Below the pieces are notes generated by a model that saw only the letters and a list, made by a program, of their open reading frames with translations, was not told the DNA's origin and did not search any database. Shown here in pieces: positions 44,201 through 54,978 of a DNA stretch of 64,000 nucleotides; within the stretch, counting starts at the first letter, position 1; the number at the start of each line of letters is the position of its first letter. Source of the stretch: Rhodanobacter spathiphylli B39. GTDB lineage: Bacteria; Pseudomonadota; Gammaproteobacteria; Xanthomonadales; Rhodanobacteraceae. Position numbers and translations under genes: made by a program. Location of the stretch: the NCBI RefSeq assembly GCF_000264295.1, contig NZ_AJXT01000021.1:59530-123529 (forward strand), written 5' to 3'.

Positions 44201-44903
44201 CCAGTTGCGAGGTCAGCCGGATGACGGTGATGCCGAGCAGGATGCCGAGCAGGATGGAAAGCGCGTTCAGCGCCTTGGTGTTGCGCAGGGTCAGGTCCAG
44301 CTGCTGGTTGCGCAGGGCCAGCAGACGGCTTTCCTCGTCGGCCATCTGGTCCAGCACCGCGGATATCTCCTCGACGCGCACGGTGCGCCCGGCGATGTAT
44401 CCGGCCTGGATGCGCTGACGTTCCAGGGCGGCGTCCGGGGCGCCCGGGTCCAGCCGCTGCAACGGTGTGATGCCCAGATCGACCACCTGGCGTTGCCAGC
44501 GGCCGGCCATGGCGGCCACGGCGTCGAGCCGGCCCTGCTGCAGGGGGTTGTCCGCCACCAGCTGGCGCAACCCGCGAATGCGCAGGTCCAGCTCGCGCGT
44601 GGACTTCCGGAACAATGCGAGCTCGTTGTCCGACCCCGTCAGCAGAAAGCCGCGCGCGCCCACCTGGGCGGTCTGCGCGGCGCGTTGCACCGTGTCGATC
44701 TGCAGCAGGGCCTGATAGGTGTGGCCGGCCCAGCGCCGGTTGCTCTCCTGCGTCTGCAGGGAGTGCAGGGTCACCACGTTGGCGACCAGGAACACGCCCA
44801 GCAGCAGGCCGATGGCCAGCATCATCTTGCGCGTCAGTGGCTGGTTGGCCAGCCACGAGATCTTCCTGCGGTAACCGGGCTGCTGCGAATTGTGGGTGGC
44901 CAT
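41241..44903 (-). CDS. Hybrid histidine kinase CHASE3-HAMP-GAF-HisKA-HATPase with three receivers
   Basis: A 1220-residue membrane kinase. Order: first helix (about 25-48), CHASE3-like periplasmic sensor (50-210), second helix (212-235), HAMP (235-290), GAF (305-455), a long coiled coil (460-575), HisKA with the phospho-His in SHELRTPLNSLL, an HATPase with NLLSNAFKF, DTGIGIPP and GGTGLGLAIS, then three receiver domains (about 865-980, 985-1100, 1105-1220) with aspartates in GILLDVSLP, CIVLDLGLP and LILMDIMMP. No HPt domain is attached, so phosphate must leave through a separate protein. The start at 44903 is the first ATG; the frame opens at 44984 with TTG. The GGDEF response regulator downstream is the likely output. 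Confidence 0.95.
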   Translation of the reverse strand: MATHNSQQPGYRRKISWLANQPLTRKMMLAIGLLLGVFLVANVVTLHSLQTQESNRRWAGHTYQALLQIDTVQRAAQTAQVGARGFLLTGSDNELALFRKSTRELDLRIRGLRQLVADNPLQQGRLDAVAAMAGRWQRQVVDLGITPLQRLDPGAPDAALERQRIQAGYIAGRTVRVEEISAVLDQMADEESRLLALRNQQLDLTLRNTKALNALSILLGILLGITVIRLTSQLVIRPLRRLTDQMTQLSHHNHDFEIRRLDRRDEVGEIARALQVFKQMSLDTAARSWIRSRVADISQVLLQATTHKDFAQWLTSEVVPLCNAGLGLFYSFDDARHRLDLLGSYGLRLSNRSADQYMPGEGLVGQCAVDRKAIILDQVPADYLHIDSGSGEAVPTHLAILPVIYRETLIGVLELASFAALTALQRQLLDELLPIVALALENLNQAVHTQDLLQQTQEQADELRLSELVMRQQKEVLHESNATLQAKTAELEEQSKRLIASEEEQRVQAEELRSSNEELRDMTDSLNRQKVVLEELQQETAEKAAELARASQYKSEFLANMSHELRTPLNSLLILSRSLADNDTGNLDDEQIESAQIIHDAGNSLLHLINDILDLSKVEAGKMELMVEEVSLAELGRRLQRNFTHVASNKQLGFEMTIDPGLPDVIATDGGKVEQIANNLLSNAFKFTASGAVTLHIGRPQADLEMPAALSGQPLLAITVSDTGIGIPPDKLERIFNAFEQVDASTSRQFGGTGLGLAISRKMAQLLGGDVVLRSDAGRGSQFTLLLPETPPATTAPVVETEAAHATQARRIAPPALLPAAIEDDRQSLLPGQVTILVIEDDPAFVRILIDLIHRRGYRALAALDGESGLQLAREHHPSGILLDVSLPVMDGWTVLDRLKVDEATRSIPVHFVSVSDVGRRGMERGAVGFLTKPVSREAIAEALDRLLRFGEGKRRRLLVVEDDAASRKAIRTALRGHHVELDEADSAEDALPKIAEVSYDCIVLDLGLPGMSGLELMEHLSDRPEAMPPVVVYSGRELDPAEQLKLRRYADAIVLKGARSSERLLQEVGAFLQDIPRPAATPATTEAAPTATLAGHRVLLVDDDMRNLFALSKVLRGWGLQVEMAQDGYKALAALQTGERPDLILMDIMMPGMDGYTTIRNIRDMADFTTLPIIAVTAKAMTGDRELCLQMGANDYLSKPIDIDKLAIMLRHWLTSEPS

Positions 44904-45040
44904 GGCGGTGTCCGATACCGGCGAGGTGGGGTCGCCGGTCGGCGACCCGTCCTCAGGGTAGCCGCTACGCCGACCAAACCCCAACCGCGTGCCGTGGCGA
45001 ATTCAGCCACGGGCCAGCCACCGGTTTCACCGCCCGCCGC

Positions 45041-45937
45041 TCAGCGGCGTGACCGCAACGGAACGATCGAGCCTCGACGCAGGGCCATCACCAGCAGGCC
45101 CACCGTGCACAGCAAAGACAGCCCCAGGGCGACCACCGAAGCCTCCGCGCCGAACACGCCGCCGCTGAGCCAGTCCGGGCCGCTGCGGGTGGACACCAGC
45201 CAGCCGTCAGCGTCAGTGCCCGAAACGGGGATGCCGTAGATCGTCCCCTGAGCGAAATTCCATGCCGCGTGCAGGCCCATGCACAGCGGAAGCGAATGCG
45301 TCAGGTGGTACAGCAGGCCGAACAGCAGGCCGGCTTCGATCGCGATCGCCAGCGAACTCCACAGCGTGGCGCCGGGATTGCCCAGGTGCACGGCGCCGAA
45401 GAACAGCGCCGAGATGATCAGCGCGGCCCAGGTGCCCATGCCTTCCTCGACGATGCGGAACAGCACGCCACGGAACATGATCTCCTCGCCGATGCCCGCG
45501 CCCAGCCCCACCACCAGCAAGGCCGGCAGCCATGCCGCATCCGGGTTGGTGCCGGTCACCTGGTAGCTGCCCAGCAGGTACATCACGCCGACGATGATGC
45601 TGAAAAGCACCAGGCCGAACGCCACGCCCAGCAGGCCTTGCGGCAGCAGCGTGGCTGGCGCCAGTTCGCGCATGCGCCGGCGTTCGATCCATTTCACCAG
45701 GATCAGGTAGACCAGCAGCGGGATCAGGGCGCGGATGACGAACTGGCCGAAAGCGCGTTCCAGCGGCGGTGAGGCCTTGCCCAGACCCAGCAGGTGCAGC
45801 ACGGCGCCAGCGGCAAAACTCAGCGCGATGAACAGCGCGATGAAGATCACGATGCGCGCACCGGCCGAATACACCAGCCAGCGTTTCCACGGAGGTGCAT
45901 CGGCGGGCGTGACGAAGGCGATGGCTGGCTGCGGCAT
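45041..45937 (-). CDS. CPBP family intramembrane glutamic protease
   Basis: A 298-residue membrane protein with about eight helices, belonging to the CPBP (Abi, CAAX-protease-like) family. The three motifs are complete: E-E-I-M-F-R-G (about residue 153), F-F-G-A-V-H-L-G-N, and H-A-A-W-N. Related proteins cleave prenylated or membrane peptides, or protect against bacteriocins; the substrate here is unknown. It stands between the hybrid kinase and prfC on the same strand with spacers of about 85-135 bases and no sign of coupling. Confidence 0.9.
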   Translation of the reverse strand: MPQPAIAFVTPADAPPWKRWLVYSAGARIVIFIALFIALSFAAGAVLHLLGLGKASPPLERAFGQFVIRALIPLLVYLILVKWIERRRMRELAPATLLPQGLLGVAFGLVLFSIIVGVMYLLGSYQVTGTNPDAAWLPALLVVGLGAGIGEEIMFRGVLFRIVEEGMGTWAALIISALFFGAVHLGNPGATLWSSLAIAIEAGLLFGLLYHLTHSLPLCMGLHAAWNFAQGTIYGIPVSGTDADGWLVSTRSGPDWLSGGVFGAEASVVALGLSLLCTVGLLVMALRRGSIVPLRSRR

Positions 45938-46022
45938 GTGCTGGTTTCCCCCGGTTGGAATCAGCGCAGGTTAGCGGTCAGTCGCCGGGTTGCCCAGTGA
46001 CGACCGTCATGCCGCCGGGAAT

Positions 46023-47624
46023 TCAGACGTCGACGGCCGCCGCGTGCTCGCGCGTGTTGGCGAAGCGCACCTGTGGCCAGCGCTCCTGCGCCAGCTGCAG
46101 GTTGACCCGGGTCGGCGCGATGTAGACCAGCTCGCCGGCCCCGTCGATGGCCAGGTTCATCGCGTTCTTCTCGCGGAACTCGTCCAGCTTCTTCTCGTCG
46201 TCGCAGTGCACCCAGCGCGCGGTGCTGACGGTGACCGGCTCGAAGGTGGCGTCGACGTTGTACTCGTCCTTCAGCCGGTAGGCGACCACCTCGAACTGCA
46301 GCACGCCCACCGCGCCCAGGATCAGGTCGTTCGACATCAGCGGCCGGAAGAACTGGGTGGCGCCTTCCTCGGACAGCTGTGCCAGGCCCTTCTGCAGCGC
46401 CTTCATCTTCAGCGGATCGCGCAGCCGGGCGCGACGGAACAGTTCGGGGGCGAAGTTGGGGATGCCGGTGAAGGAAACCTGTTCGCCCTCGGTGAAGGTG
46501 TCGCCGATGGTGATGGTGCCGTGGTTGTGCAGGCCGATCACGTCGCCGGGGTAGGCCGTTTCGACGATCTCGCGATCACTGGCCATGAAGGTCAGCGCAT
46601 TGGCGATGCGCACTTCCTTGCCGGTGCGCGTCTGCACCATCTTCATGCCGGCGTTGTAGGTGCCCGAACACACGCGCATGAAGGCCACGCGGTCGCGGTG
46701 AGCCGGGTCCATGTTGGCCTGGATCTTGAACACGAAGCCGGACAGTTTTTCCTCTTCCGGCTCGATCGTCCGCGAGGTGGTGTCGCGCGGCTGCGGCGAT
46801 GGCGCGTGCTCGACGAAGAAGTCCAGCAGCAGCTGCACGCCGAAATTGTTCACCGCCGAGCCGAAGAACACCGGCGTCTGCCGGCCGGCCAGGTATTCGT
46901 CGAGGTCGAACGAGGGCGCCGCGCCCTGCACCAGCTCGAGTTCCTCGCGCAGTTCGCGCATGGCTTCCTCGCCGATCCGCTCGACCAGGCCCGGCGCGTC
47001 CAGGCTCTTGAAGATGGTGGAATCCTGCCGGGTGAAATTCTTGCCCTGCTCGAACACGTGGACCTCGTCCAGCGCCAGGTGGTACACGCCCTTCAGCCGC
47101 TTGCCCATGCCGATCGGCCAGGTCAGCGGGGCGCAGGCGATGCCCAGCACCGACTCCACCTCGTCCAGCAGCTCGATCGGCGAGCGGCCCTCGCGGTCGA
47201 GCTTGTTGATGAAGGTCATGATCGGCGTGTCGCGCAGGCGGCACACCTCCATCAGCTTGATCGTGCGTTCCTCCACGCCCTTGGCGCAGTCGATCACCAT
47301 CAGCGCCGAGTCCACCGCGGTCAGCACGCGGTAGGTGTCCTCGGAGAAGTCCGCGTGTCCCGGCGTGTCGAGCAGGTTGACGATCTTGCCCTCGTAAGGG
47401 AACTGCATCACCGACGAGGTCACCGAAATCCCGCGCTCCTTCTCCAGCGCCATCCAGTCCGAGGTGGCGCTGCGCGACGTCTTGCGGCTCTTCACCGAGC
47501 CCGCCAGCTGGATCGCGCCGCCGAACAGCAGCAGTTTTTCGGTCAGCGTGGTCTTGCCGGCGTCAGGATGGCTGACGATGGCGAAGGTACGGCGACGGCG
47601 GGTTTCCTGGAGATGGCTGGACAT
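46023..47624 (-). CDS. prfC: Peptide chain release factor 3
   Basis: A GTPase that removes RF1 or RF2 from the ribosome after termination. Its 533 residues are the family length. The G-domain shows HPDAGKTTL (P-loop), [15 protein letters not shown] (switch), [16 protein letters not shown] and NKLDREGR. The C-terminal half is specific to RF3 rather than EF-G. The frame is open to 47786, but the ATG at 47624 (MSSHLQE) matches the family start and the upstream part overlaps the mntP riboswitch on the other strand. No clear ribosome site is seen. It is divergent from the riboswitch-mntP unit. Confidence 0.96.
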   Translation of the reverse strand: MSSHLQETRRRRTFAIVSHPDAGKTTLTEKLLLFGGAIQLAGSVKSRKTSRSATSDWMALEKERGISVTSSVMQFPYEGKIVNLLDTPGHADFSEDTYRVLTAVDSALMVIDCAKGVEERTIKLMEVCRLRDTPIMTFINKLDREGRSPIELLDEVESVLGIACAPLTWPIGMGKRLKGVYHLALDEVHVFEQGKNFTRQDSTIFKSLDAPGLVERIGEEAMRELREELELVQGAAPSFDLDEYLAGRQTPVFFGSAVNNFGVQLLLDFFVEHAPSPQPRDTTSRTIEPEEEKLSGFVFKIQANMDPAHRDRVAFMRVCSGTYNAGMKMVQTRTGKEVRIANALTFMASDREIVETAYPGDVIGLHNHGTITIGDTFTEGEQVSFTGIPNFAPELFRRARLRDPLKMKALQKGLAQLSEEGATQFFRPLMSNDLILGAVGVLQFEVVAYRLKDEYNVDATFEPVTVSTARWVHCDDEKKLDEFREKNAMNLAIDGAGELVYIAPTRVNLQLAQERWPQVRFANTREHAAAVDV

Positions 47625-47734
47625 GGAGATGTGTCGTTGGGGACGCGAACCGGCAATTGTAGCGTGGAATGCCGACAGCCCCGGCCGCCGTGTTACCCTT
47701 GCCCCCGGTTGTGCCGGACATCCCGGCTCATCCA

Positions 47735-47840
47735 TACCCCTTGGGGAGTAGCCTGCCTCGTCGCGACGAGGCGTCTTCGTCAACATGCTCGGCGTCCATC
47801 CGCCGTGGCGAGGACACCGATCCCGGTTGGCGAGACCAGC
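47735..47840 (+). ncRNA. yybP-ykoY manganese riboswitch
   Basis: The leader of mntP contains the conserved elements of this aptamer: GGGGAGTAGCC (about 47744-47753), a perfect hairpin CCTCGTCG/CGACGAGG, the second loop CGTCTTCGTCAACATGC and the closing GGCGAGACC (about 47829-47837). Riboswitches of this class bind Mn2+ at the junction of the two loops and switch on exporters such as MntP. The order, spacing and downstream gene all fit. Confidence 0.87.
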
Positions 47841-47858
47841 GGTTCACGGCGCCACGGA

Positions 47859-47897
47859 GGTCGGGCGCGTCGTGCTGCCGTTGCGCCTGGCCCGACC
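47859..47897 (+). promoter_or_regulatory. Expression-platform hairpin of the mntP riboswitch
   Basis: GGTCGGGC (47859-47866) can pair with GCCCGACC (47890-47897), and the stem ends a few bases before the AAGG ribosome site of mntP at about 47900. The same GGTC can instead pair with GACC at the 3' edge of the aptamer. That is a plausible on/off switch at the level of translation. Confidence 0.5.
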
Positions 47898-47909
47898 ACA
47901 AGGCATTGC

Positions 47910-48476
47910 ATGAATCCCGTTTCCATCCTGCTGCTCGGCTTCGCCATGTCCACCGACGCGTTCGCCGCGGCGATCGGCAAGGGCGCGGGCATGGCGCGCC
48001 CGCGGCTGTCCCAGGCCATGCGCGCCGGTCTGATCTTCGGTGTCATCGAGGCGATCACGCCGGTCGTCGGCTGGCTGCTGGGCCGGGGCGCCTCGCGCTA
48101 TATCCAGGCCTGGGACCACTGGGCCGCGTTCGCCCTGCTGCTGGCGCTGGGCCTGCACATGATCTGGAACGGCGTGAAGCCGGAGGCGGACGAGCCCGTG
48201 GACGAAACCAGAAAACATGGCTTCGTCGGCCTTGCACTGACCGGCCTGTCCACCAGCATCGACGCGCTGGCGGTGGGCGTGGGCCTGGCCTTCGTCGACA
48301 CGCCGATCGCCGTGGTTGCCGTGGTGATTGGCCTGTGCACCTTCACCATGGTCACGCTGGGCATCATGCTGGGTCGCGTGCTCGGTGCGATGGTGGGTCG
48401 ACGCGCCGAGGTGATCGGCGGCATCATCCTGATCGGCGTGGGCGCGGTCATCGTGTACGAGCACCTGTCGGCCTGA
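47910..48476 (+). CDS. mntP: Manganese efflux pump MntP
   Basis: A 188-residue inner-membrane protein with six helices in two inverted repeats that exports Mn2+. Repeat signatures are [16 protein letters not shown] in the first half and [15 protein letters not shown] in the second, each with the metal-binding Asp. It ends with the typical [20 protein letters not shown]. The frame is open for a very long way upstream, but the ATG at 47910 begins the family N-terminus ([14 protein letters not shown]) and follows AAGG. Upstream lies a yybP-ykoY riboswitch, so expression should rise with manganese. Confidence 0.95.
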   Translation: MNPVSILLLGFAMSTDAFAAAIGKGAGMARPRLSQAMRAGLIFGVIEAITPVVGWLLGRGASRYIQAWDHWAAFALLLALGLHMIWNGVKPEADEPVDETRKHGFVGLALTGLSTSIDALAVGVGLAFVDTPIAVVAVVIGLCTFTMVTLGIMLGRVLGAMVGRRAEVIGGIILIGVGAVIVYEHLSA

Positions 48477-48607
48477 GCTCGCGCCGGCGTGGGTGCTGCG
48501 CGCAGCCCCACTTTCATGGCGCATGCACGACCGGCATGTGAACGTGGAGTGGCAGCGCGCGTGACACGATCGCGCATGCAATCTCGGTCGCGTTGCGGGG
48601 AGGTCAC

Positions 48608-48772
48608 ATGGGCACGAAGCTGCGAGGAAAGGCTGTCCCGATCCTGTCGATGGGCCGCGTCACGCCGACGCGCATCATCCCTGGCAGCGCAGCCGCCGTG
48701 GCGGTGGCCGTGTCCGACACGACGGCCGCGGGTTTCGCAACGGGTGTGCTCGCGGGCCCGGGCCACCAATGA
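48608..48772 (+). CDS. 54-residue small ORF coupled to the hybrid kinase
   Basis: No family recognised. A very good ribosome site (GGGGAGG, about four bases before the ATG) leads into 54 codons. The N-terminus is basic (MGTKLRGK) and the rest is rich in Ala, Val, Gly and Thr without a clear membrane helix. Its TGA overlaps the ATG of the kinase gene by four bases (ATGA), and the kinase has no ribosome site of its own, so ribosomes probably reach the kinase by terminating here. It may be only a translational leader, or a small partner protein; the sequence alone cannot decide. It is too short for most gene callers. Confidence 0.6.
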   Translation: MGTKLRGKAVPILSMGRVTPTRIIPGSAAAVAVAVSDTTAAGFATGVLAGPGHQ

Positions 48773-51700
48773 AGTCCCTGCCGGAAGTGATTTCGTTCGT
48801 TCGGGAGCGCGGCAATCGCGTCACCGCGTTCCGCAACTGGTTGCCCCTGGTCGCCGCGTCGAGCGCGATCGTCATCGTGCTGTTCAGCGTCGTGGCGGCC
48901 AACCGGATTCGCGTGCTCGACCAGCAGTCGGTGCGCTCCCAGCTCAAGGCCAGCCTCGATGCCGCGGCCGATCTGCTGCAGGTGCTGTACAGAAACCAGA
49001 TCGAGGCTACCTCTGCCATCGTGAAGGACCCCGAGCTGGTCGCCCTCACCCGGGCACTTTCGCGGAGTCCGGCAGATGCCGGCGCGCGCTCGATGGCCGC
49101 CGCCTGGGCGGCCCGGCGCCAGACCCAGTACGGCTTCAGGATCTACGTGCTCTACAGCCCAGCGGGAAAGATCCTCGCCGTGGATGAGCCGGTGCATGTC
49201 GGCGACACCTCGCAAGTGCTGACCGCGATGCTGCCCAGGCTCGCCGCCGACGGCTTTGCCGTGTCCGCGCCGTTCCGCGCGACCAAGCTGTCACCGCAGG
49301 CGAAGGCCGCGGGCGACCGCGACTTCGTGCAACTGGCCTGTCGCACCGTGGCTGACGGGCCGCAGGTGCTGGGCTACTTCTGCCTTGGCTCCAACCCGCG
49401 CAAGTTGCTGTTCCCCCTGCTGGCGGCAGGCTGGCAGGGGGAGACCGGCGAGGCGATGCTGATCGGTCGCGATGCGCGCTTGCGCACGCCGAGCCGCTTC
49501 GAGTCGGCTTTCCAGGGAAACCTGTCGACGCCGCAGGGCAATCATGTCAGCCGGTTGTACGCTCGCGTGCCGTCGGACCGCCCGGCGACATCGGGCAAGC
49601 TGCCGCTTCCGCTGGACAGCGATCCGCCGACGCGGCTGGCGCAGGCAGTCCTGGCCTCGAACGGCGGCGAAAGCTGGTTCATGGACGACTACCTCGACTA
49701 CCGTCGGGTGCCGGTGGTGGGGGCGGGCCAATGGTTGCGGGAAATGAATCTTGGCCTGATCGTGGAAATCGACGAGTCCGAAGCGTATCGGCCTTCCCGG
49801 TTCGCGGCGTTCTGGGTCTACGCCCTGGCGGCGACCGCGGTGACCTTGTTGCTGCTGCTGTCGTATCGCGACGCACGTCTGCGACGCGACATGCAAGGCA
49901 GCGAGGCACGCCTCGCCAGTTTTTTCAGCAACGCCCCCGCCTACATGTGCATCCAGGCCGCCGATGGAAGGTATGTGCAGACCAACTCGCGATTCGATGC
50001 GATCGCGCCGCTGCTCGACATCTTCGTCGATGCCGCGGGCTACGAAACCACCGAGTCGGAACATCGGGTTCAACGCGAGCGGCAGCGTGACGAAGTGCTG
50101 CGGAAGCGCGAGCCCGCGCGATTCGACATCAGCTTCACCGATGCCCAGGGCGAGACCAGACACCACCAGCTGGTGCGGTTCCCCATCGAGGTGTCGGGTG
50201 AAAAGGCGCCAGTGGGCGTGGCCACCGTCGGCGTGGACAACACCATCGAGGTTCGCGCGAGCGAGGCGCTGCGTCGCTTTGCCGACGAACTGGAGGCCAA
50301 GGTCGGCGAGCAGACCGTCAAGCTGGCGGGTGAGCGCGAGCGTCTGCAGAAGATCCTCGACACCAGTCCGATCAATATCGACTTCTCGGTGGACGGGAAG
50401 ATCAAGTTCGCCAATCCGCGGTTCATGAAGACCTTCGGCCTCGGCCCGGGCGACGACTGGCGTCGTCTGTATGTGGACTTGCGCGAACGCGAAGACCTGA
50501 TGGAGATCATCCGGCGCGACGGCTTTGCCAGGAACGCGGAGACCCACCTGTTTGTCCGCGACGGCAGCATTCGCGACATGCAGGGTACCTATGTTCCGCT
50601 GTCATTCGATGGCGAGGACGGCATCATCGGCTGGCTGGTCGACATTACCGAGCGCAAGCGCGTCCAGGGCGAGGTGCTGCGGGCGAGGGACATCGCCGAG
50701 GAGGCGACCCGCGCCAAGAGCGACTTCCTTGCCAACATGAGCCACGAGATACGTACGCCGATGAACGCGATCATCGGCATGTCCTACCTGGCCCTGCAGA
50801 CCGCGCTGGACCCGCGCCAGCGCAACTACATCGAGAAGGTCCACCGCGCCGCCGAGAACCTGCTGGGGGTGATCAACGACATCCTCGACTTCTCGAAGAT
50901 CGAGGCGGGCAAGATGACCATGGAGTCGGTCGACTTCCGCCTGGAGGACGTGATGGACAACCTTGCCAACCTGGTCGGCCTGAAAGCCGAGCAGCGCAAC
51001 CTCGAATTGCTGTTCGAAATCGCGCCGGACGTGCCCACCGCGCTGGTCGGCGATCCGCTGCGGCTGGGGCAGGTGCTGGTCAACCTGGGCAACAACGCGG
51101 TCAAGTTCACCGAGAAGGGCGCGGTCGTGGTCAGTGTCGAGAGGGTTGCCCAGAGGGGTGACCAGGTCGAACTGCATTTCCAGGTGCGCGATTCGGGGAT
51201 CGGCATGACCAGCGAGCAGGTCTCGGCGCTGTTCAGGTCGTTCTCCCAGGCTGACAGCTCGACCACGCGCAAATATGGCGGCAGCGGCCTCGGTCTGGCC
51301 ATTTCGCGCAGGCTGGTCGGCATGATGGGTGGCGAGATATGGGTCGACAGCGAGCCGGGCCAGGGCTCGACCTTCCATTTTCATGCGCTGCTGGGTGTGC
51401 AGGCCATGCCCTCGCTTCGCCCCGAACTGTATGCCGACGATCTCAACGGATTGCGCTTGCTGATCGTCGACGACAACCCCGTGGCACGGGAGATCCTGGC
51501 AACGATAGCCGCCGAGTTCGGCGTGGACGTCGATACCGCCAGCGGTGGTGGCCAGGCACTGGTGATGATTGCCGAAGCTGCAGCGGCAGCCGGCGGCCAT
51601 CCCTACGACGTGGTGCTGATGGACTGGAAAATGCCGACGATGGATGGCGTGGAAGCCATTCGCCGCCTGCAGGAATACACGGCCATGACTTCCTTCCCCG

Positions 51701-52947
51701 CGGTCATCATGGTGACCGCCCATGGTCGCGATGAAGCACTCGATGCCGCGGCGAAAAGCGGGGTTCGGGTGCAGGCCGTGCTGACCAAGCCGGTGACCTT
51801 CTCGTCGCTGTTCGACGCCGTGGTCGAGGCGCTGGGCAAAGGCCGGGTGGTCGATTCCCGCGTCCATCGCAAGGCCGAACGCAACAGCGAGGCCTTGCGT
51901 CAGCTGCGTGGCGCCCGCGTGCTGCTGGTGGAGGACAACGACGTCAATCAGGAACTGGCCAGGGAGATCCTGGCCCAGGCCGGGATGGAGGTGGTGGTTG
52001 CCGGCCACGGCCAGGAGGCGCTCGACATCCTTGGCCGGGACAGCCGTTTCGACGCGGTGCTGATGGACTGCCAGATGCCGGTGATGGACGGCTACGAAGC
52101 CAGCCGGGCCATCCGCGCCCAGCCGGCGCTGGCGGGCATGCCGATCATCGCGATGACCGCCAACGCGATGATCGGCGACCGCGAGAAGGTCATCGATGCC
52201 GGCATGATCGACCACATCGCCAAGCCGCTGCGCGTCGCCGACATGTTCGCGACGCTGGCGAAGTGGATCAGGCCGGCTGCTTCGTCGGTGGTCGCGCGGA
52301 AGGGCACCGTGCCGGCGCAGGGCATCGCGTCGTCCGCCATCAGCGCTCCGACTGCCGGCCGGCTGCCGCCGTTGCCGGGCATCGACGCGAAGGCCGGCCT
52401 CGCCGCGGCGATGGACGACGTGGCGCTGTACACGCGGCTGCTGACGATGTTTCGCGACGGTCAGCGGGATTTCGAGACGCGCTTCGTGAAGGCGTCGGAG
52501 CAGGGTGACCCGGTCGATCGGCAGCGGGCGGCGCATACCCTGAAGGGCCTCGCCGGGACCCTGGGCGCACGCGAGCTGCAGGCGTGTGCCGCCGCACTCG
52601 AGCTTGCCTGTATCGACGATGCGGAGCCGGGTCGCATCGCCGATCTGTTGCGGCGCACCTGCGTGGAACTGGACGAGGTCCTGGCCGGGCTGGCCGTCCT
52701 GACCACGCACGAACCGGAGGCGCTGGCCGCGTCGGCCGGTGCAGACCCGGAGTACCTGCAGGGACTGATCCAGCGCCTGCGCATCCTGCTGCTCGATGGC
52801 GACGCGGAGGCCACTGCGGTGATCGAGGAGATCCTCGGCCTCACCGTCGGGGCGTCACATTCATCCGTCTTTCACGACGTGGCGCGCGCCATATCGGCGT
52901 TCGACTTCGATGCGGCGCTGACGGCGCTCGACGCGCTTTCGCAGTGA
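48769..52947 (+). CDS. Hybrid histidine kinase with Cache-like sensor, PAS pair, two receivers and HPt
   Basis: A 1392-residue membrane phosphorelay protein. Order: helix (about 24-46), large periplasmic sensor (47-340) of double-Cache type by length and topology, helix (345-365), two PAS-like domains (about 375-500 and 525-645), HisKA with [17 protein letters not shown], HATPase ([25 protein letters not shown]), two receivers (LLIVDDN with [18 protein letters not shown] with AVLMDCQMP) and a C-terminal HPt domain with the His in AHTLKGLAG. It is thus a self-contained four-step relay whose final output regulator must be elsewhere. The HD-GYP response regulator that starts 91 bases downstream on the same strand is the obvious candidate. 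Translation is probably coupled to the 54-codon ORF upstream. Confidence 0.94.
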   Translation: MKSLPEVISFVRERGNRVTAFRNWLPLVAASSAIVIVLFSVVAANRIRVLDQQSVRSQLKASLDAAADLLQVLYRNQIEATSAIVKDPELVALTRALSRSPADAGARSMAAAWAARRQTQYGFRIYVLYSPAGKILAVDEPVHVGDTSQVLTAMLPRLAADGFAVSAPFRATKLSPQAKAAGDRDFVQLACRTVADGPQVLGYFCLGSNPRKLLFPLLAAGWQGETGEAMLIGRDARLRTPSRFESAFQGNLSTPQGNHVSRLYARVPSDRPATSGKLPLPLDSDPPTRLAQAVLASNGGESWFMDDYLDYRRVPVVGAGQWLREMNLGLIVEIDESEAYRPSRFAAFWVYALAATAVTLLLLLSYRDARLRRDMQGSEARLASFFSNAPAYMCIQAADGRYVQTNSRFDAIAPLLDIFVDAAGYETTESEHRVQRERQRDEVLRKREPARFDISFTDAQGETRHHQLVRFPIEVSGEKAPVGVATVGVDNTIEVRASEALRRFADELEAKVGEQTVKLAGERERLQKILDTSPINIDFSVDGKIKFANPRFMKTFGLGPGDDWRRLYVDLREREDLMEIIRRDGFARNAETHLFVRDGSIRDMQGTYVPLSFDGEDGIIGWLVDITERKRVQGEVLRARDIAEEATRAKSDFLANMSHEIRTPMNAIIGMSYLALQTALDPRQRNYIEKVHRAAENLLGVINDILDFSKIEAGKMTMESVDFRLEDVMDNLANLVGLKAEQRNLELLFEIAPDVPTALVGDPLRLGQVLVNLGNNAVKFTEKGAVVVSVERVAQRGDQVELHFQVRDSGIGMTSEQVSALFRSFSQADSSTTRKYGGSGLGLAISRRLVGMMGGEIWVDSEPGQGSTFHFHALLGVQAMPSLRPELYADDLNGLRLLIVDDNPVAREILATIAAEFGVDVDTASGGGQALVMIAEAAAAAGGHPYDVVLMDWKMPTMDGVEAIRRLQEYTAMTSFPAVIMVTAHGRDEALDAAAKSGVRVQAVLTKPVTFSSLFDAVVEALGKGRVVDSRVHRKAERNSEALRQLRGARVLLVEDNDVNQELAREILAQAGMEVVVAGHGQEALDILGRDSRFDAVLMDCQMPVMDGYEASRAIRAQPALAGMPIIAMTANAMIGDREKVIDAGMIDHIAKPLRVADMFATLAKWIRPAASSVVARKGTVPAQGIASSAISAPTAGRLPPLPGIDAKAGLAAAMDDVALYTRLLTMFRDGQRDFETRFVKASEQGDPVDRQRAAHTLKGLAGTLGARELQACAAALELACIDDAEPGRIADLLRRTCVELDEVLAGLAVLTTHEPEALAASAGADPEYLQGLIQRLRILLLDGDAEATAVIEEILGLTVGASHSSVFHDVARAISAFDFDAALTALDALSQ

Positions 52948-53038
52948 CTCGCCGAACACAGATTCTTTCCCCGGAGCCCTCGGGTGTATGTTAGACAGGG
53001 TCTCAGGGAATGCAGCCGTGAAGCAACGGAGACAGGCA

Positions 53039-54199
<1,161 letters not shown>

Positions 54200-54258
54200 G
54201 CAAGCAGCGAGGCCGCGAGCCGGTGGATGCGGCAGGGACGCTGCCGGTCTGCACGACT

Positions 54259-54978
54259 TCAGCCAGGCGGCGATTCGCTGCTGCCTTCCAGGAAGCGGTA
54301 TCCCACGCCCGGCTCGGTCTTCAGCCAGCGCGGCGCGGCCGGATCATCGCCCAGCTTCTGGCGCAGGCGGCCCAGCACGATGCGCAGGTAGTGGGTGTCC
54401 TGCACGTGGCTGGCCCCCCATACCTCGCGCAGCAACTGCTGCTGGCTGACCACGCGGCCGGCGTGGCGCAGCAGCAGCGCGAGCACGGCGTATTCCTTGC
54501 GCGTCAACGCGACCCCTTGGCCATCGAGGCTGACTTCACGTCGAGCCAGGTCGATCGCCAGATGGCCGTCGTCATACCGCGGCGGCACGTCGGTCGCGGC
54601 GGTTGCGGGATGGTGGCGCAGCAGGGCGCGCAGCCGGGCCATCAGCTCCTGCATGCCGAACGGCTTGGTCACATAGTCGTTGGCGCCGTTGTCCAGCGCG
54701 CGCACCTTCTCGCTCTCGGCGTTGCGCACGGACAGCATCAGCACCGGTACCGAGCTCCACTGGCGCAACTCCGCCAGCACTTCGTGGCCTTCGCGGTCGG
54801 GCAGGCCCAGGTCGAGGATGACCAGGTCGGGCGCTTGGGTGGTGGCGAGTGCAAGACCTTCCGCGGCGTTGGCCGCCAGCAGCACCTGATATCCCTCGGC
54901 GCGCAGGCCGATGTCGAGGAAGCGGCGGATCTGCCTCTCGTCATCGATCACCAGCACGCGTGGCGCGGCAGTGTTCAA
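54259..54978 (-). CDS. kdpE: KdpE-type response regulator
   Basis: A 239-residue OmpR-family regulator. The receiver (about 6-120) shows VLVIDDE, the acceptor Asp in LVILDLGLPD and YVTKPF; the winged-helix domain (about 135-232) has LTRKEYAVLALLLRHAG and the recognition helix near HYLRIVLGRLRQKL, a KdpE pattern. It overlaps the kinase gene upstream by four bases, so the two are co-translated. No kdpFABC operon is in the window; kup is the potassium gene in the same unit. Confidence 0.92.
   Translation of the reverse strand: MNTAAPRVLVIDDERQIRRFLDIGLRAEGYQVLLAANAAEGLALATTQAPDLVILDLGLPDREGHEVLAELRQWSSVPVLMLSVRNAESEKVRALDNGANDYVTKPFGMQELMARLRALLRHHPATAATDVPPRYDDGHLAIDLARREVSLDGQGVALTRKEYAVLALLLRHAGRVVSQQQLLREVWGASHVQDTHYLRIVLGRLRQKLGDDPAAPRWLKTEPGVGYRFLEGSSESPPG

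Noticed and set aside
42273..45239. A 988-codon plus-strand frame
   Set aside because: It is antisense to the hybrid kinase, whose HisKA, HATPase and receiver motifs are unmistakable.
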